From the NCBI GenBank assembly GCA_900549455.1, contig UROM01000001.1:16890-80889 (forward strand): a stretch of 64,000 nt of DNA. The letters run 5' to 3'. The notes below the pieces were generated by a model. It saw nothing but the letters and a program-made list of their open reading frames with translations. It had not been told where the DNA came from and made no database searches. The DNA is from an uncultured Collinsella sp. (lineage in GTDB: Bacteria > Actinomycetota > Coriobacteriia > Coriobacteriales > Coriobacteriaceae). Positions within the stretch are counted from its first letter, which is position 1. Each line of letters opens with the position of its first letter. The position numbers were made by a program, and so were the translations under genes. Positions 19,340 to 29,100 of the stretch are shown here, in pieces.

Positions 19340-21793
19340 CTATCTCGACGCCGTCTGCGCGAGGCAAGCGCGAGCGATGGCGGCCTGACCGTAGGCGATG
19401 CAGCCGTCGTTGACGGGCACAGCGTGGGGGACCAAGACGGCAAGACCGGCGTCTTTGAGTTCGTGGGTAAGGAGCTGAAGCAAAAGCCGGTTCATGAACA
19501 CACCGCCCGAGAGCGCGACGGTATCGAGGCCTTCGCGCTCACAGATCTCGCACGCGACGTGGGTCGTAGCGCGCGTAATGGCGATGTGAAACCCGAGGGC
19601 GAGCCTGTCGGCCGGCGCGCCTGCCTCGATTCCATTCAGAAGAGTTTCGATGAGCGGTTGGGGGTCCAAGATGGGGGAGTCGTCGGCAGACATGAATACG
19701 CCTGCATCATTGCCGTCGAGACGAACAGGCTTACCGTCGAGCGCACGCCAAGCGGCGGCTTCGAGTTCGATGGCGGGCTCGCCTTCGTAGGTTGCCTTGC
19801 CGCAGATTCCCAGAATCGCTGCCGCGGCATCAAAGAGACGCCCCACGCTGCTGGTACGCGGGCTGTTGATGCCGCGCTCGGTCATGGTGGCTGTCACGCT
19901 GCGCGTTTGCTCGTCGAGGCCGTCCAAAAGCCGAGCGGCACCCGGGTGTTCAAGCAGGCCGAGCTCGCTCAGCAGGGCAAAGGCATTGCGCCGGGAATCG
20001 CGCACGGATGCGGCACCGCCTGGCAGCGCCCAGGTGCACAGGTGCGCGGCGCGTTCAAAATCGGCAAGGCCGGCAACAAGAAACTCGCCGCCCCAAATGG
20101 TCCCATCGGTGCCGGCGCCGGTGCCGTCAAAGGCGATGCCAAGGACGCGCGCGTCGGTTGTAAGCTGGCCCGCGGCGATAGCCTCGGCCATTACGCTCGC
20201 GATATGCGCATGATGGTGCTGCACCTCGACGAGCGGCAGATTGCATTTTCGCGCCTGCTCGCGCGCCCACTGGCTCGATAGATAGCTGGGGTGCAAGTCG
20301 CAGGCCAGCGCGGCGGGCATCAAGTCAAAGAGATCTTCCAAGCGCGTGCGCGCGGCGTTCCAGGCATCGAAGGTCTCGCCGTTTTCGACATCGCCAATAT
20401 GCTGCGACACAAAACAGGCCGCCTCGCCGCTCGCATCCTCGCGTGTGAATGCGATCGTTGCCTTTTGCTGTGGGCCGCAGGCGAGCACGCAGGGCGCGAC
20501 GGCGTCGAGTGCCGGCAGCGGCAACGGCCGAGGCGCATATCCGCGAGCGCGGCGAACGGGCATAACGGCCCCACCGACCACGCGTACCACGGAGTCGTCG
20601 TAGCGCGACAGAATCGCGCGGTCGTTGCCAAGTAGCGCGTCGGCGATGCCGACGGCAACGAGGTATTCCCAGGCAAGGTCGTCGTCAGTTTCGATAGGTT
20701 CCTCGCTCAGGTTTCCGCTGGTCATGACCAGCGCGTGCATGTCATGCGACGCGGCAGCTGCAAGCAGCAGATGCTGAAGCGGTGTATAGGGGAGCATGAC
20801 GCCGAGCTCGGGTAGATCGTGCGCGACGGATGGTGCGAGTGTAAGGGCGTCGGGGGAATCTCCCTCGCCAACAGCACGCCGGCGCAACAGCACGATGGGG
20901 CGGATGCTACCGGTTAGCAAGCCGCGCTCGGCATCATCGACATGGCACAGGCGTTCAGTATCGGCAAGGCTGCGCACCATAACGGCAAGCGGCTTGTTGC
21001 TGCGGCGCTTGCGACGGCGCAGCTCGACCACCGCCTGCTCATCGGCGGCGTTGCAGGCCAGATGGAATCCACCCAGGCCCTTGATGGCGACAATACCGCC
21101 GCTGGCCAGCAGCTCGACACAGCGGTCAATAATGGCATCGCTGGTTTCGCGCGTGCTGCCGATGGCTGGCGTCGCTCCCGAGCCTTCGAGCTCCATGTCA
21201 CCCGCCGCCTCGCGCCAGGTAATATGTGGCCCGCAGTCAAAGCAGGCATCGGGCTGCGCATGAAAGCGCCGGTCAAGCGGGTCGCCATACTCTGCGGCGC
21301 ACTCGGGGCACATGGGAAAGCAATCCATCGACGTGGCCGCTCGGTCATAAGGCAGCGACCGGATGATGGTAAAGCGCGGCCCGCAGTTGGTGCAGTTGAT
21401 AAAGGGGTAGTGATATCGTCGGTCGGCGGGGTCGAACAGTTCGCGCAGGCAGTCGTCACAGGTGGCGATATCGGGGGAGATGAGCGTCGTGTGCATGGTC
21501 TGATCCTGCGACGCTACGATACGAAAGACCTGCTCATCGTCGGCATCCCAAGCGTCGGGCTCCAGGTCTGCAACAGCGACATGCTCAACGCGGGCCGCGG
21601 CAGGTGCGTGCTTCGACAGCGCGGCGACAAAGTCGTCGAGTGCCTCGACCGAAGCATGCGCCTCGATGTGCACGCCATCGCCCGCGTTGAGCACCCAGCC
21701 GCAGATGCCATACGCCATAGCCTCGCGATACACAAATGGCCGCATGCCAACGCCCTGCACAATGCCCGTCACATGAATATGCACATGCCGCAT
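19340..21793 (-). CDS. hypF: Carbamoyltransferase HypF
   Basis: About 817 residues. HypF uses carbamoyl phosphate and ATP to carbamoylate HypE. Domains in order: acylphosphatase (GIVQGVGMRPFVYR, residues 10-23), two zinc fingers (CDDCLRELFDPADRRYHYPF...CTNC and CPECAAEYGDPLDRRFHAQ...CFDC), a YrdC-like ATP domain (GGIVAIKGLGGFHLACNA), and the Kae1-like transferase (VEVQHHHAHIASVMAE, ALSGGVFMNRLL). I choose the ATG at 21793, preceded by GGGGAG at good spacing; the ATG at 21808 would add five residues and contains that ribosome site. Confidence 0.95.
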   Translation of the reverse strand: MRHVHIHVTGIVQGVGMRPFVYREAMAYGICGWVLNAGDGVHIEAHASVEALDDFVAALSKHAPAAARVEHVAVADLEPDAWDADDEQVFRIVASQDQTMHTTLISPDIATCDDCLRELFDPADRRYHYPFINCTNCGPRFTIIRSLPYDRAATSMDCFPMCPECAAEYGDPLDRRFHAQPDACFDCGPHITWREAAGDMELEGSGATPAIGSTRETSDAIIDRCVELLASGGIVAIKGLGGFHLACNAADEQAVVELRRRKRRSNKPLAVMVRSLADTERLCHVDDAERGLLTGSIRPIVLLRRRAVGEGDSPDALTLAPSVAHDLPELGVMLPYTPLQHLLLAAAASHDMHALVMTSGNLSEEPIETDDDLAWEYLVAVGIADALLGNDRAILSRYDDSVVRVVGGAVMPVRRARGYAPRPLPLPALDAVAPCVLACGPQQKATIAFTREDASGEAACFVSQHIGDVENGETFDAWNAARTRLEDLFDLMPAALACDLHPSYLSSQWAREQARKCNLPLVEVQHHHAHIASVMAEAIAAGQLTTDARVLGIAFDGTGAGTDGTIWGGEFLVAGLADFERAAHLCTWALPGGAASVRDSRRNAFALLSELGLLEHPGAARLLDGLDEQTRSVTATMTERGINSPRTSSVGRLFDAAAAILGICGKATYEGEPAIELEAAAWRALDGKPVRLDGNDAGVFMSADDSPILDPQPLIETLLNGIEAGAPADRLALGFHIAITRATTHVACEICEREGLDTVALSGGVFMNRLLLQLLTHELKDAGLAVLVPHAVPVNDGCIAYGQAAIARACLAQTASR

Positions 21794-21822
21794 GTGGCTC
21801 CCCTTCATTGAAGTGTGTGCTG

Positions 21823-22317
21823 TTAGAGCCCCAAGCTCTGCTTGGTGGCGGCGCAGGTGAGCTCGCCGTGCTTAACGCCGCGCAGCCCCAGCAACCGGTC
21901 CGCCAGCTCGTAGACGCGTTTGCCGCGACCCTTGAGCGCCAGAATCTCCAGGCAGTTGTGGTGGTCCAGATGCACGTGCATGGTCGAGACAATCTCGTCG
22001 GTGTAGTCGTGCTGCACCTCGTCCAGACGGCGCGTCAGGTCGCCGGTATGGTGGTCATAGATCATGGTGAGCGAACCGATGACCTGCTCGTCGGGCGTGC
22101 GCATCTGCTCCTTGGCGATTGAGGCACGAATCAGATCGCGTACGGCCTCGGAACGGTTGGCCACGTCACCGCGGCGCGCGATCTGCTCGTCAAAGCGGCG
22201 CAGCAGGTCGTCGGGCGCGGTGACCGAAAAGCGGACCAGCTCGGAGCTGGAGCCGCTGCAGCGGCAGTTCGCATCGTCGTCCGCACCGTAATCGTGCTCG
22301 TGCTCGTGCTCGGCCAC
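21823..22317 (-). CDS. nikR: Nickel-responsive regulator NikR with His/Cys-rich N-terminus
   Basis: 164 residues. Residues of about 27-70 form a ribbon-helix-helix DNA-binding domain (VRFSVTAPDDLLRRFDEQIARRGDVANRSEAVRDLIR). The C-terminal ACT-like domain carries STMHVHLDHHNCLEIL, the square-planar nickel site (His, His, His, Cys). The first 22 residues (AEHEHEHDYGADDDANCRC) are an extra metal-binding-looking tail not usual in NikR. It is cotranscribed with hypF, so nickel supply is tied to hydrogenase maturation. No classical NikR operator (GTATGA with TCATAC) was seen in the window, so its targets may lie elsewhere. Confidence 0.92.
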   Translation of the reverse strand: MAEHEHEHDYGADDDANCRCSGSSSELVRFSVTAPDDLLRRFDEQIARRGDVANRSEAVRDLIRASIAKEQMRTPDEQVIGSLTMIYDHHTGDLTRRLDEVQHDYTDEIVSTMHVHLDHHNCLEILALKGRGKRVYELADRLLGLRGVKHGELTCAATKQSLGL

Positions 22318-22318
22318 G

Positions 22319-22567
22319 TTACACCAGTTTCACAGAGCCGACGGAGTTGTGGTCGGCCTCGATGGCCTCCTCGTAGCCCTCGAGCGCATCGTGCGCCTCG
22401 TGCAGCGCAGACATGGCGGCCTCGAGCTTGGCGCCAATGCGCTCCATGTCAAAGTTCTCGGTCGCATGCAGCAACTGATGGCTCCACTCGTGAGCGAGCT
22501 CAATAGTGTCGTCGACCTGCTTGACGCTCATGGCAAGCTGGCTCATGTTCATTCCGACGTCATGCAT
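22319..22567 (-). CDS. Small helical protein heading the nikR-hyp operon
   Basis: 82 residues, family not recognised. It is predicted almost entirely helical, with heptad-like patterns (VKQVDDTIELAHEWSHQLLHATENFDMERIGAKLEAAMSALHEAHDALEGYEEAIEAD), five His and no Cys. It has AAAGGAG about seven bases before its ATG and ends one base before the nikR start, so the two are almost certainly cotranslated. Place and composition suggest a role linked to nickel handling or hydrogenase assembly; that is inference. Confidence 0.75.
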   Translation of the reverse strand: MHDVGMNMSQLAMSVKQVDDTIELAHEWSHQLLHATENFDMERIGAKLEAAMSALHEAHDALEGYEEAIEADHNSVGSVKLV

Positions 22568-22643
22568 GGGAATCTCCTTTTGTGCGGGGCGATATGGTGG
22601 TTCAGATTCTACTACGCCCGCCTTGGGCGCCGCCGCATAAGAA

Positions 22644-22676
22644 AACGGGTGCGAGTCCGTCTGACTCGCACCCGTT
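22644..22676 (-). terminator. Terminator of trxA
   Basis: A perfect 14-base stem (22644-22657 with 22663-22676), five-base loop. Read on the minus strand it is followed by TTTTC, so it ends the thioredoxin message before the hyp operon. The 22568-22643 stretch must hold the operon promoter; a TAGAAT box at 22611-22606 (minus) is the only candidate -10 I see. Confidence 0.85.
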
Positions 22677-22787
22677 CACTGGGGGCTGTTTGTGTCTACC
22701 ATGCTATCCGTGGTCGCATGCCTTGCGTTTGGCACTCCGGCGAGCGGTGCGAAACCGCTCATGGACGGCAGGCAAGTAACAAGCGTA

Positions 22788-23108
22788 TTACAGATGTTTC
22801 TCCAGCAGTGCCTGAAGTCTTGCCTTGGGTAAGGCGCCGACCGAGCGGTCGACCTCTTCGCCGTTCTTAAAGACGATCAGCGTGGGGATGCTCATGACGC
22901 CAAACTTCATGGCCAGGTCCTGGTTGTCATCGACGTTGCACTTGGCCACAGCCAGCTTGCCGGCCAGTTCGTCGGCAACCTCGTCTACGATGGGCGAGAG
23001 CGAGCGGCAGGGGCCGCACCACGGGGCCCAAAAATCAACCAGTACGGGCAGGCTATCGTTGACGACAGCGTCGAAGTTCTCGGGGGTAATCTGCTTGATG
23101 TCAGCCAT
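22788..23108 (-). CDS. trxA: Thioredoxin
   Basis: 106 residues, a single thioredoxin domain. The active site is WAPWCGPC with Cys31 and Cys34; the conserved cis-Pro loop is VMSIPTLIVFKNGE. It is a cytoplasmic disulfide reductase partnered with thioredoxin reductase (not in the window). The start is set at the ATG at 23108 with GGAGGT upstream; a longer frame to 23192 lacks homology. It is single-gene, divergent from the unknown gene at 23245. Confidence 0.95.
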   Translation of the reverse strand: MADIKQITPENFDAVVNDSLPVLVDFWAPWCGPCRSLSPIVDEVADELAGKLAVAKCNVDDNQDLAMKFGVMSIPTLIVFKNGEEVDRSVGALPKARLQALLEKHL

Positions 23109-23210
23109 GGTGACCTCCATAATGCGACGCGGCTCGGCCGCGTAAAACTCAGTACGACCGTGCTTATACCCAGCGGCTCGTAAAGCAACCACTCACGGGC
23201 GGCTCTTTTA

Positions 23211-23216
23211 TATAAT
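23211..23216 (+). promoter_or_regulatory. -10 element for the gene at 23245
   Basis: A perfect TATAAT in an AT-rich stretch 29 bases before the chosen ATG. No clear -35 is visible. It places transcription start near 23223, so an upstream GTG at 23218 cannot be the start codon. Confidence 0.55.
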
Positions 23217-23244
23217 AGTGGGCACGCAAACGATTGGAGAGCGC

Positions 23245-23820
23245 ATGCCCACGTCACAAAGCCAGAAAAAAGAAGCCATCGCTCAGGCGACCGAGCAGGA
23301 GCTCGCGTCGCTTGCAGATCGCGGTGTGCGTATCTCGGGCAACGCGTGCTCGCCGATTGTGCTGGTCAAAGGCGATTTGGATGAAGCCGAGTGCTCGGGC
23401 GGCGAGCTGGCTGCCGGCGCGGATGGCGCCGCGTTGCGCAAGGCGCTCGGCGCCATCGGATATGCCCCCGAGGATTTTTGCGTGCTGGCAAGCGTCGCCG
23501 GCGCGGGCGACGGAGCGGTCGCGGCGGGCGAGGCCCTGACGTGCGACCTGTTCCGCGAGGCGCTGGAGACCTTGGACCCCGAGGCGGTGCTGCTGCTGGA
23601 CAACAGTGCGGCTGATGTCATGCGCGAGACCTATGCCGATATGCTTGTGGCAATTGATGACTTTGACACCGCTATGCTCAAGCCCGGCCTGGTCGCCCAT
23701 GTGCAGGGACGCCGCGTGCTGGCGCTCGACGGTTTTGAGGCGGCGCTCACCGACAAGGCCGCCAAGCAGCGCATGTGGGCCTACATTAAGCAGCTGACCC
23801 CGGCGGCTGCACCGCTGTAG
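23245..23820 (+). CDS. Conserved-looking protein of unknown function
   Basis: About 191 residues, cytoplasmic, not recognised with certainty. The segment EALETLDPEAVLLLDNSAADVMRETYADML faintly resembles the 'DPEAVVLLGNSAA' region of uracil-DNA-glycosylase-fold proteins, and RGVRISGNACSPIVLVKGDLDEAE looks like the 'SGNAC..IVLVKG' opening seen in such folds, but no catalytic motif can be confirmed. The ATG at 23245 is preceded by GGAGAG. It is alone, divergent from trxA and convergent with the sensor kinase. Confidence 0.6.
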   Translation: MPTSQSQKKEAIAQATEQELASLADRGVRISGNACSPIVLVKGDLDEAECSGGELAAGADGAALRKALGAIGYAPEDFCVLASVAGAGDGAVAAGEALTCDLFREALETLDPEAVLLLDNSAADVMRETYADMLVAIDDFDTAMLKPGLVAHVQGRRVLALDGFEAALTDKAAKQRMWAYIKQLTPAAAPL

Positions 23821-23880
23821 AGGACCGGAGCCGGCAAGGTGGCCCTGGCGGGTCGAGCGCGGCGCCGACTTATCGCGTCC

Positions 23881-25158
23881 TTACATCACGGCGCGCAGCT
23901 CAAACCGGTCGCCGTTAATGCGGAACTGGCAGTTGCCGTTCATGCGCTCGACGGCAAGCATAATGCTCTTGGTGCCAAAGCCGTGCCCTGTGTGCTGAGC
24001 CACGGGCATGCCATCGACCATGTGCGGCGCACGGCCAAACGTGTTGGAAACCAGCAGTAGAAGATGACCGTCTTCGTAGCGGAGGTCCAGGTCGACAAAC
24101 CGCTTGCCTTCGGGGGCGGCGCTCGCCGCGGCGATGGCATTGTCCAGGGCGTTCGATACCACACTGAACAGATCGACATCGCCCACGTGGACGGTTTCGG
24201 GCACGGCGGCGCGCAGGTCGGCGGTGATGCCGTGCGCGTTGATGTCCGCGGAAAGCGACGAGAGCGCAATGTTGACCGTTTCGTTGGCGCAGTAGCGGCG
24301 CACGGCAGTGCGGTCGTTGGTCTCGCAGAGCGCGTCGATGCGCTCGAGCGCCTCATCGGTGCGACCCTCTTCGATCAGGGCCGCTAGACCGCGCAGGTAG
24401 TGGCGCATGTCGTGACGGAGAACCGAGAGCTCGCGTCCGGACTGGCGCCAGGCTTCGAGCTCTTTGATGGCCGCGCTGTCGCGGGTCGCGAGCATCCAAC
24501 GCTCGCGCTCGGCGATTTCCTTTGCCTCGTATTCGCGAAGGTAGACGGCAAGAAACATAAGGTAGAAGGCGCAGAGGGCGAACGCCAAAAACTCAACGGT
24601 TACCACCGAGCCCGAGTGGAAGAGCGTGGTATAGACGTTGGTGGCGTAATCGAAGATGTAGTAGACGAGCGGCAGGATGAACAGAATCTCCAGCTCGGTG
24701 GGGCTTTTGATCGCCAGGCGGGGGCCAATCTCGCTTGCCCAATGCAACAAGACGGCAAAGACGCCGAGCGTGGTAATGATGCGCGCCGTGTAGTACGCGA
24801 CCTGCGAATCGGTGGCGGCGAATGCGGCGATGCCCATCCAGTTGCTAAACTGGCAGCTCAGGTAGGCACTGGTAACGCCCAGGATGGCGAGCAGCGGACT
24901 CAGGCGATAGCGTACGCACAAGTAGACGACAAGCGGCAGATGCACGACGAGTGGATAGGCCTGTCGGGCAAGCAGCTCACCACCGACGAGGTTGGCAATC
25001 GCAAAAGCGGTGCCGGTTACGGCGCCGACCCCCACCAGTTCGAGCGAATGGCGGCGGCTGATCTCGACACCGCACAGCGCCGCCGAGGCAAAGACGCCAA
25101 AGAGCAACGTCGTCGCATGGTGGATTGCCCAAAGTACCAGTTCTGCCGAGGAAAGCAT
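23881..25158 (-). CDS. Sensor histidine kinase, GHKL/AgrC type
   Basis: 425 residues. The first 210 hold about six membrane helices, as in peptide-sensing AgrC-type kinases. The phospho-acceptor region is LSVLRHDMRHYLRGLAALIEEG; the GHKL ATPase follows (SVVSNALDNAIAAA for the N box; GHGFGTKSIMLAVERMNG for the G box). The ATG at 25158 overlaps the stop of the response-regulator gene by one base (TGATG), so the two are coupled; an upstream GTG at 25239 would lie inside that gene. The signal is unknown; a secreted peptide is typical for this class, but no peptide gene is seen here. Confidence 0.9.
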   Translation of the reverse strand: MLSSAELVLWAIHHATTLLFGVFASAALCGVEISRRHSLELVGVGAVTGTAFAIANLVGGELLARQAYPLVVHLPLVVYLCVRYRLSPLLAILGVTSAYLSCQFSNWMGIAAFAATDSQVAYYTARIITTLGVFAVLLHWASEIGPRLAIKSPTELEILFILPLVYYIFDYATNVYTTLFHSGSVVTVEFLAFALCAFYLMFLAVYLREYEAKEIAERERWMLATRDSAAIKELEAWRQSGRELSVLRHDMRHYLRGLAALIEEGRTDEALERIDALCETNDRTAVRRYCANETVNIALSSLSADINAHGITADLRAAVPETVHVGDVDLFSVVSNALDNAIAAASAAPEGKRFVDLDLRYEDGHLLLLVSNTFGRAPHMVDGMPVAQHTGHGFGTKSIMLAVERMNGNCQFRINGDRFELRAVM

Positions 25159-25880
25159 CAGCGTCTCCCGCCCTCGAACCGCACCGCAAAGTAGGCGTCT
25201 TGGAATCCCTGCTTGCAGCTGCGCGCGAGCGGTATGCACGCGCCCGAGCGCATGACGATTTCCGTGCGGTTAAAGTGGTCGATGTTGCGCAGATTGACCT
25301 GGTAGCTGCGGTGGCACTTAAAGAAGGTCGCGTTTTGGGCCAGTCGGTCCTCGATGCTGCGGAACGGCTCGAGCGCCTCGATATCGCGGCCGTCGCGCAG
25401 GTGGAAGACCACGTGCTTGTTGCGAGCCTCGGCATATTCGATATCGGATAGGCGCAGGGCATGGTAGCCAAAGGACGTCTTGATGACGAGCTCGTCGATT
25501 GCAGCCGGACGCAGGCTCGACAGCTCGTCGAGCAGTTGCGCCAAGCGCTCGTAGGTCACGGGTTTGAGCAGGTAGTCGAAGGCGCGGACCTCGTAGGACT
25601 CAAGTGCGAACTCGGGCGATGAGGTCAGAAATACCAAGTGCACGGCGGTATCGGATTGGCGCAGCTCGCGGGCGGTGTCCATGCCGTTGACGAGCGGCAT
25701 GATCATGTCGAGCATGATAATGTCGGCGCGCGATGCGGCATGGCGTGCCAGCAGGTCCTCGCCGCGCGTGACGAGTGCAACATCGACCGCCGTACCCGTC
25801 TCGGCCGACCAGCGGTTGATCATGCGGTGCAGGTTATCTAGAAAGGCGACGTCGTCGTCGCAGGCGATGATTTTGAGCAT
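25158..25880 (-). CDS. LytTR-family response regulator
   Basis: 240 residues. The receiver domain (1-120) has the acidic pocket CDDD at residues 7-10, phospho-acceptor Asp58 in IIMLDMIMP, and the conserved Lys in FDYLLKPVTYERL. The C-terminal LytTR DNA-binding domain spans about residues 140-238 (LVIKTSFGYHALRLSDIEYAEARNKHVVFHLRDGRDIEALEPFRSIEDRL, then FFKCHRSYQVNLRNIDHF). It is upstream of and coupled to its kinase. The pair is divergent from the 2213-residue surface-protein gene at 26120, which is a plausible target. The start at 25880 follows GGGGG; a longer frame to 25967 is not supported. Confidence 0.92.
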   Translation of the reverse strand: MLKIIACDDDVAFLDNLHRMINRWSAETGTAVDVALVTRGEDLLARHAASRADIIMLDMIMPLVNGMDTARELRQSDTAVHLVFLTSSPEFALESYEVRAFDYLLKPVTYERLAQLLDELSSLRPAAIDELVIKTSFGYHALRLSDIEYAEARNKHVVFHLRDGRDIEALEPFRSIEDRLAQNATFFKCHRSYQVNLRNIDHFNRTEIVMRSGACIPLARSCKQGFQDAYFAVRFEGGRR

Positions 25881-26119
25881 ATTGGGCCCCCTTAGTACCT
25901 CGATTTTGCCACATCGTGCACGCGCCACCCGCGGGGGTGCGTTCCGTTTGCGCCCCACGGTACGCAACTCGCGCCGAGCGGCAGGGTGTCAAAACATGCG
26001 GTTGCACAATACCAGGTGGATATATATGTCAATTTGAGCTAGCGGCTGGCGAGGGACCATGCCGGCCGCGCCAAGCGATATCGGACATCGCGAAAGCATA
26101 GGGGTAAGGGAGCTGAACG

Positions 26120-29100
26120 ATGAAGGAGAAGAAGATGGGGATGCGCGCTGCGTTGATGCGTCTGCTGGGTATCGCAACCGTGGCATGCGCGCTCGTGGCG
26201 ACGCCGGCCGTGGCAAACGCCGAGACGCAGGTTATGCCCGACGGGGTGAGGGCGGAGGTGCTGTCGCTTAAGCAGGCCAACAACGAACCCGTCCAAATCA
26301 CCGAGCCGGGCAGTTACGTACTTAAGACGGCTGAGGGTGAGGTCACGCCATCTTCGGGTTACACCATCGACGCGCCGGATGCGTCTCGGATTAATCCTGT
26401 GAGGATCTACATCGATGGTACGGTCTACGTGAACGATAAGACTAACTGGCGGGTTGAGCAAACTCGATGGCTGTTCAACATCAAACAGGGTAGCAATATC
26501 GAGTTCATCGGTGTCAACAATCCGTGCGTCAGCTTCCATAGAAACCAAAAGCAATTTGAGTCCGTAAGCGGCTTTTTGACCGACCGCTATTACAGCGGTG
26601 GCTACAAAAAGGCATCGGGCGACATCTCGGTTGGCCTGGGGGTTGGCGACGGCTCGCAGAATTTCATTCTCTCGTATGGCAGCAAGTACGAGCAAAAGGT
26701 ACCTGCGATTTCCCTGGGTAGCACCGAGGGCAAGTTAACCGCCAAGTTCGAAAAAATGAAGATCCAAGGCTATGTTGGCAAATCGGGCGCAGTGGCGGGC
26801 AACGCCCAAGAGTATGCCGTTCCTGTACATCTCTTCCGTGAGGGCAGGGATACGACTGGCGGCAATACCAACTCCTTCGCGGCGACTTTTACCGACTGTG
26901 TGTTCTACGATACGTCTGGAGACTTCAATGGTGCTGTTTCCGTCGATGGCAACAGCAGCTTCAAGATGCCCAAAGACGGAAGCGCTGTCGCAAAGTTGAC
27001 GGCGACGTTCAACAATTGCAGCTTCACTGGCAGCAATGGGGAGAACGTGGGCGTCAGGCAGACGAACAATAGTTACAGCTCAGTCGAAGCGGCTCGTTAT
27101 TTTACTAATTCTTCTGTCCTTAATACCTATGCTGTCGCAGGCGTGATGGGCGTCACCAACGCTACGGTCAACCTCAACGACTGCAAGATGAGCAACTTCC
27201 ACAGCACGCGTTCGAGCTCGGCCGACAACACTTTGACAGTCGATGCCCTTAATGTTGCACGAAGCGCTCGCTGCAACATAAACGGCGGCGAAATTTCTCG
27301 CTATGGCGCGCGCGGCAATACGTGCGTGGTATACGCCGCCGGAACCCTTACCCTTAACGGATCGCCGGAAATCGCGAGCTACTGGAAGAACAGCCACGCC
27401 GACGATACTAATTATGGCGACAAGTACACTGAAGCTGATAAGGCTACGGGAACCGCCAAGAGCCTGTATGTCCCGAAGAAAAAGAGTGTCGATGCCAACG
27501 TCCCGGCGCTGAATATCGCGTCTGACTTCTCCGTACGCGGAGGCTTTGGAGACAATGTTTGGATCTCGATTGAGGAGACTGCGGACAGTAATGGCGTAAA
27601 GTCGCGTGTCCTTGGCACCTGCGAATCCAACAAGATCGAAGGCGTTGTGCCAGACGGCTCGTCCGAGAACGACGACAACTCCGACAAGTACGAGGTCGTG
27701 AACCTTAACGGCGACCTCACCTTCCGCGAGACCATCCACCAACACAAGTGGAAGGTCGAAGCTGACGGCATGGGCGTTAAGGCGTCGTGCGTGGGTCCGT
27801 TCCGCAACAGCGAGTGCGAATATGGTATGGGCGAGGACGGCGAGCCCAAAAAGTACCTGAGGGCCACGTATAAGCTTTCCATGTCCAAGGCAACGAGCTC
27901 TCAGAGCACCGAGCTTGTCTATGACGGCTGCCCGGTCAAGATTGCTTTGAACAAGGACGGCGCGTGGAATCTAGAGCAGATGGGCGTAACTGCCAGCGGT
28001 GAATTCACGTGGTATCAGTGCAAGTCCCAGGCGGATGCCGAGGCATATAAAAACGGCACCAAGCTCAAGGGCGCCCCGACGGACGCCGGCTACTACTATG
28101 TCGTTACGAGCTTTAAGACTGCCTCTGGTCAGACGCTCGAGGGCAAGAAGTCTTTTGAGATTTCGCAGCGCCGCTTGGTCAAGAATCAATCCTACAAGTT
28201 CACCCTTAAAGACGGCGGCAAGGGCGCGGGCAAGTATGCCTATGACGGCAAGGAACATCAGCCTGTCGTTGAAAGTGCAAAGTTCAAGAACGGTGCCGGC
28301 GAGTGGGTCGATCTCGTTGAGGGCAAGGATTACGAGCTCAGCGCTCGAAGTGAATCCGGACTGAAGCAGACCGAGCCAGGACAATACGAGTGCATTGTCA
28401 TCGGTAAGGGCAACTTCACGACCGATGGCGGCACCACAAGTGTTCTGACGCTCAAATGGGAGATCGTTGACGTTTCGCGCTTTGACCTCGAGGTCGCTGG
28501 CTTCGATGGCACCTATGATGGCGACGAGCACGGCATTACGGTCAACGTTAAGAACGATCCTGTTCCGGCGGATATGAAGATCGAGTACTGCGAAGAGGGC
28601 GGCGATTGGACGACGAAAAAGCCGACCTATCGCAATGCGGCCGAGTACACGACATCCTATCGTGTGACGGCTTCTGACTACCTGACCGTCACGGGCAGCG
28701 CGACTGTGAAGATTTCCAAGGCCGATCAGAAGGCGCCGACTGGACTCGTGGGTAATAATTGGACCACTTGCAGCAGCAAGGACGGCTCTATCTCGGGCGT
28801 GACCAAGGCGATGGAATACCGTCGCGGGTCGAGCGGGAGCTATCAGAAGATAACGTCTGACGGTAAACTGACCGGGCTTACGAAGTCGGGAACGTATTAC
28901 GTCCGCTTTGCCGAGGATAGCAACCACAATGCGTCTGCCGATGCCGAGGTTAAGATCGAGCAGGGCCCCCATGCCGTTGCCGACAACGCTGCCTGGAAGC
29001 CGAATGGCGAAGGTAGCCACGTTAAGGTCTGCAAGTATTGCAAGAAGACTCAGGAGCGCCAGCCCTGCAGGTGGAAATATGAGATCGTTACGCCCGCCAC

